Made by a program: the position numbers and the translations under genes. Below the pieces are notes generated by a model. It was not told where the DNA came from and made no database searches. It worked only from the letters and a program-made list of their open reading frames with translations. Below are positions 60,186 to 64,000 of a DNA stretch of 64,000 bases, piece after piece. Each line of letters opens with the position of its first letter. Positions within the stretch are counted from its first letter, which is position 1. Origin of the DNA: Streptomyces venezuelae (lineage in GTDB: Bacteria > Actinomycetota > Actinomycetes > Streptomycetales > Streptomycetaceae); the NCBI RefSeq assembly GCF_008642275.1, contig NZ_CP029189.1, positions 6,988,001 through 7,052,000 of the forward strand. Direction: 5' to 3'.

Positions 60186-62287
<2,102 letters not shown>

Positions 62288-62291
<4 letters not shown>

Positions 62292-63952
62292 GATGCGAGC
62301 CCTTCGGCGAGCGGCCCCAGCGCGAGGGCGGGGAAGTAGGTCAGACCGGTGACGATGAGGATCGTGCCGACGAGGAGGCCGGTGTAGAGCGGCTTGTCGG
62401 TACGGAGGGTGCCCGCCGTCTCGGGGACGGGCTTCTGCTCGGCGAGCGAACCGGCGAGCGCCAGGACGAACACCATGGGCAGGAAGCGGCCCAGGAGCAT
62501 GGCGATGCCGATCGTGGAGTTGAACCACTGGGTGTCCGCGTTCAGGCCCGCGAACGCGGAGCCGTTGTTGTTGGCGCCCGAGGTGTAGGCGTACAGCACC
62601 TCGGAGAAGCCGTGCGCCCCGGAGTTCAGCATCGAGTGCGGTGGAGTCGGCAGGGCCATGGCCGCGGCCGTGAAGCACAGCACCAGCGCCGGGGTGATCA
62701 GGATGTAGCAGGCCGCGAACTTGATCTCGCGGGTGCCGATCTTCTTGCCCAGGTACTCGGGGGTGCGGCCGACCATCAGACCGGCGATGAACACCGCGAT
62801 GATCGCCATGACCAGCATGCCGTAGAGGCCGGAGCCGACACCGCCGGGGGCGATCTCGCCGAGCTGCATGCCCAGTAGCTGGATGCCGCCGCCGAGGCCG
62901 GTGTAGGAGGAGTGGAAGGAGTTGACCGCGCCGGTCGAGGTCAGTGTCGTGGCGACCGAGAAGATCGCGGAGGCGCCGACGCCGAAGCGGGTCTCCTTGC
63001 CCTCCATCGCGCCGCCCGCGACCTCGAAGGCCGGGCCGTGGTGCGAGAACTCGGTCCACATCATCAGTGCCGTGAAGCCGAGCCAGATCGTCGCCATCGT
63101 CGCGAGGATCGCGTAGCCCTGCCGCAGGTTGCCGACCATCCGGCCGAAGGTACGGGTCAGCGCGAACGGGATGACGAGGATCAGGAAGATCTCGAAGAGG
63201 TTGGAGAACGGGGTGGGGTTCTCGAAGGGGTGGGCGGAGTTGGCGTTGAAGTAGCCGCCGCCGTTCGTTCCCAGTTCCTTGATGACCTCCTGGGAGGCCA
63301 CGGCCCCGCCGTTCCACTGCTGGGTGCCGCCCGTGAACTGGCCGACCTCGTGGATCCCGGCGAAGTTCTGGATCGCGCCGCAGGCGACGAGGACGATCGC
63401 GCCGACGACGGCGATGGGCAGGAGGATGCGGACGGTGCCGCGTACCAGGTCGGCCCAGAAGTTGCCGAGTTCACCGGTGCGGGAGCGGGCGAAGCCCCGT
63501 ACGAGGGCCACGGCGACGGCCATGCCGACGGCGGCCGAGACGAAGTTCTGCACCGCGAGGCCGCCGGTCTGCACGACGTGGCCCATGGCCTGCTCGCCGT
63601 AGTACGACTGCCAGTTCGTGTTGGCCACGAACGAGGCGGCGGTGTTGAACGCCTGGTCGGGATCGATCGCGGCGAAGCCGAGCGAGCCGGGCAGGACGCC
63701 CTGGGCGCGCTGGAGGCCGTAGAGGAAGAGCACGCTGACTGCGGAGAAGGCGAGGACGCCGCGCAGGTAGGCGGGCCAGCGCATCTCGGCGGAGGGGTTG
63801 GCGCCGATCGCCTTGTAGATCCACTTCTCCGGCTCGTAGTGCTTCTCGGAGGAGTAGACGCGGGCCATGTAGTCGCCCAGGGGGCGGTAGGCCAGCGCGA
63901 GCGCGGCGATCAGTGCGAGGAGCTGGAGCACACCAGCGAGAGCGGGACTCAT
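62288..63952 (-). CDS. kdpA: Potassium-transporting ATPase potassium-binding subunit KdpA
   Basis: 554 aa polytopic channel-like subunit. Selectivity-filter-type segments are [20 protein letters not shown] at the start, [38 protein letters not shown], and [20 protein letters not shown]. Many hydrophobic helices are present ([33 protein letters not shown]). It binds and passes potassium in the KdpFABC complex. It starts six bases after the kdpF stop and overlaps kdpB in an ATGA. Confidence 0.96.
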
Positions 63953-63958
63953 CTGTGG

Positions 63959-64000
63959 CTAGAACCTCTCCGGCTTGACGAGGGCGAGGACGAGGTAGCC
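63959..64000 (-). CDS. kdpF: KdpF C-terminus (partial at window edge)
   Basis: The last 13 residues, GYLVLALVKPERF, then TAG at 63959-63961, are the C-terminus of the small KdpF subunit. The gene continues beyond the window; its promoter, the target of KdpE, lies outside. It differs from the second kdpF at 55461. Confidence 0.85.
   Translation of the reverse strand, partial: GYLVLALVKPERF

Overview
The window is high-GC DNA with GTG/TTG starts, GC-rich third codon positions and regulator types typical of Streptomyces or a close actinomycete: a DUF574-type methyltransferase, a GntR regulator, an anti-sigma-like ATPase and an XRE/TPR regulator. A complete kdp potassium system lies at the right edge. 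No tRNA or rRNA gene was seen.

Left part (1-14 kb): a hot-dog thioesterase, then a divergent locus around a LysR-type regulator. Leftward it encodes a dCTP-deaminase-like protein, a HIT protein, an unidentified possibly ATP-grasp-like protein and a DndA/IscS-like cysteine desulfurase. Rightward it encodes LysR and an endonuclease/exonuclease/phosphatase-methyltransferase fusion. Two similar palindromes in the divergent promoter may be the LysR operators. Next come small accessory and regulatory genes: MazG-like, two GNATs, GntR plus methyltransferase, HATPase, XRE-TPR and TrmO-like.

Integration region (14-48.5 kb): three paralogous tyrosine integrases, all on the minus strand, lie at 14.2-15.3, 15.8-16.9 and 47.1-48.3 kb. 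The second and third each sit next to a 3' fragment of a pirin gene, and both fragments begin with the same 18-bp sequence. This fits tandem integrative elements that use the pirin 3' end as attB and restore it. The element from about 17.03 to 48.37 kb (31.3 kb) is a dense candidate defence island. It carries PD-(D/E)xK nucleases, a membrane-anchored Mrr-type protein, a T-box-controlled archaeal-type AspRS, an HTH-nuclease-STAND protein, a three-gene operon (TerD fusion, nuclease-helicase fusion, small protein), a Ser/Thr kinase, an HNH-STAND-TPR protein, a Gabija pair (gajA-gajB) and a second large STAND ATPase. No replication or conjugation genes were seen.

Right part (48.5-64 kb): degraded DNA with CRISPR-like repeats in inverted orientation, a CoiA-like pseudogene, a PLP-decarboxylase scrap and an IS982-derived remnant that sits beside a truncated NUDIX gene. 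Here also are a class IV aminotransferase and a second, nearly identical T-box-aspS copy. The two aspS copies form a 1.6-kb direct repeat 29.9 kb apart. The window ends with a secreted beta-propeller protein, a collagen-like protein, a kdpF/kdpD fossil and the kdpF-A-B-C-E-D locus on the minus strand.
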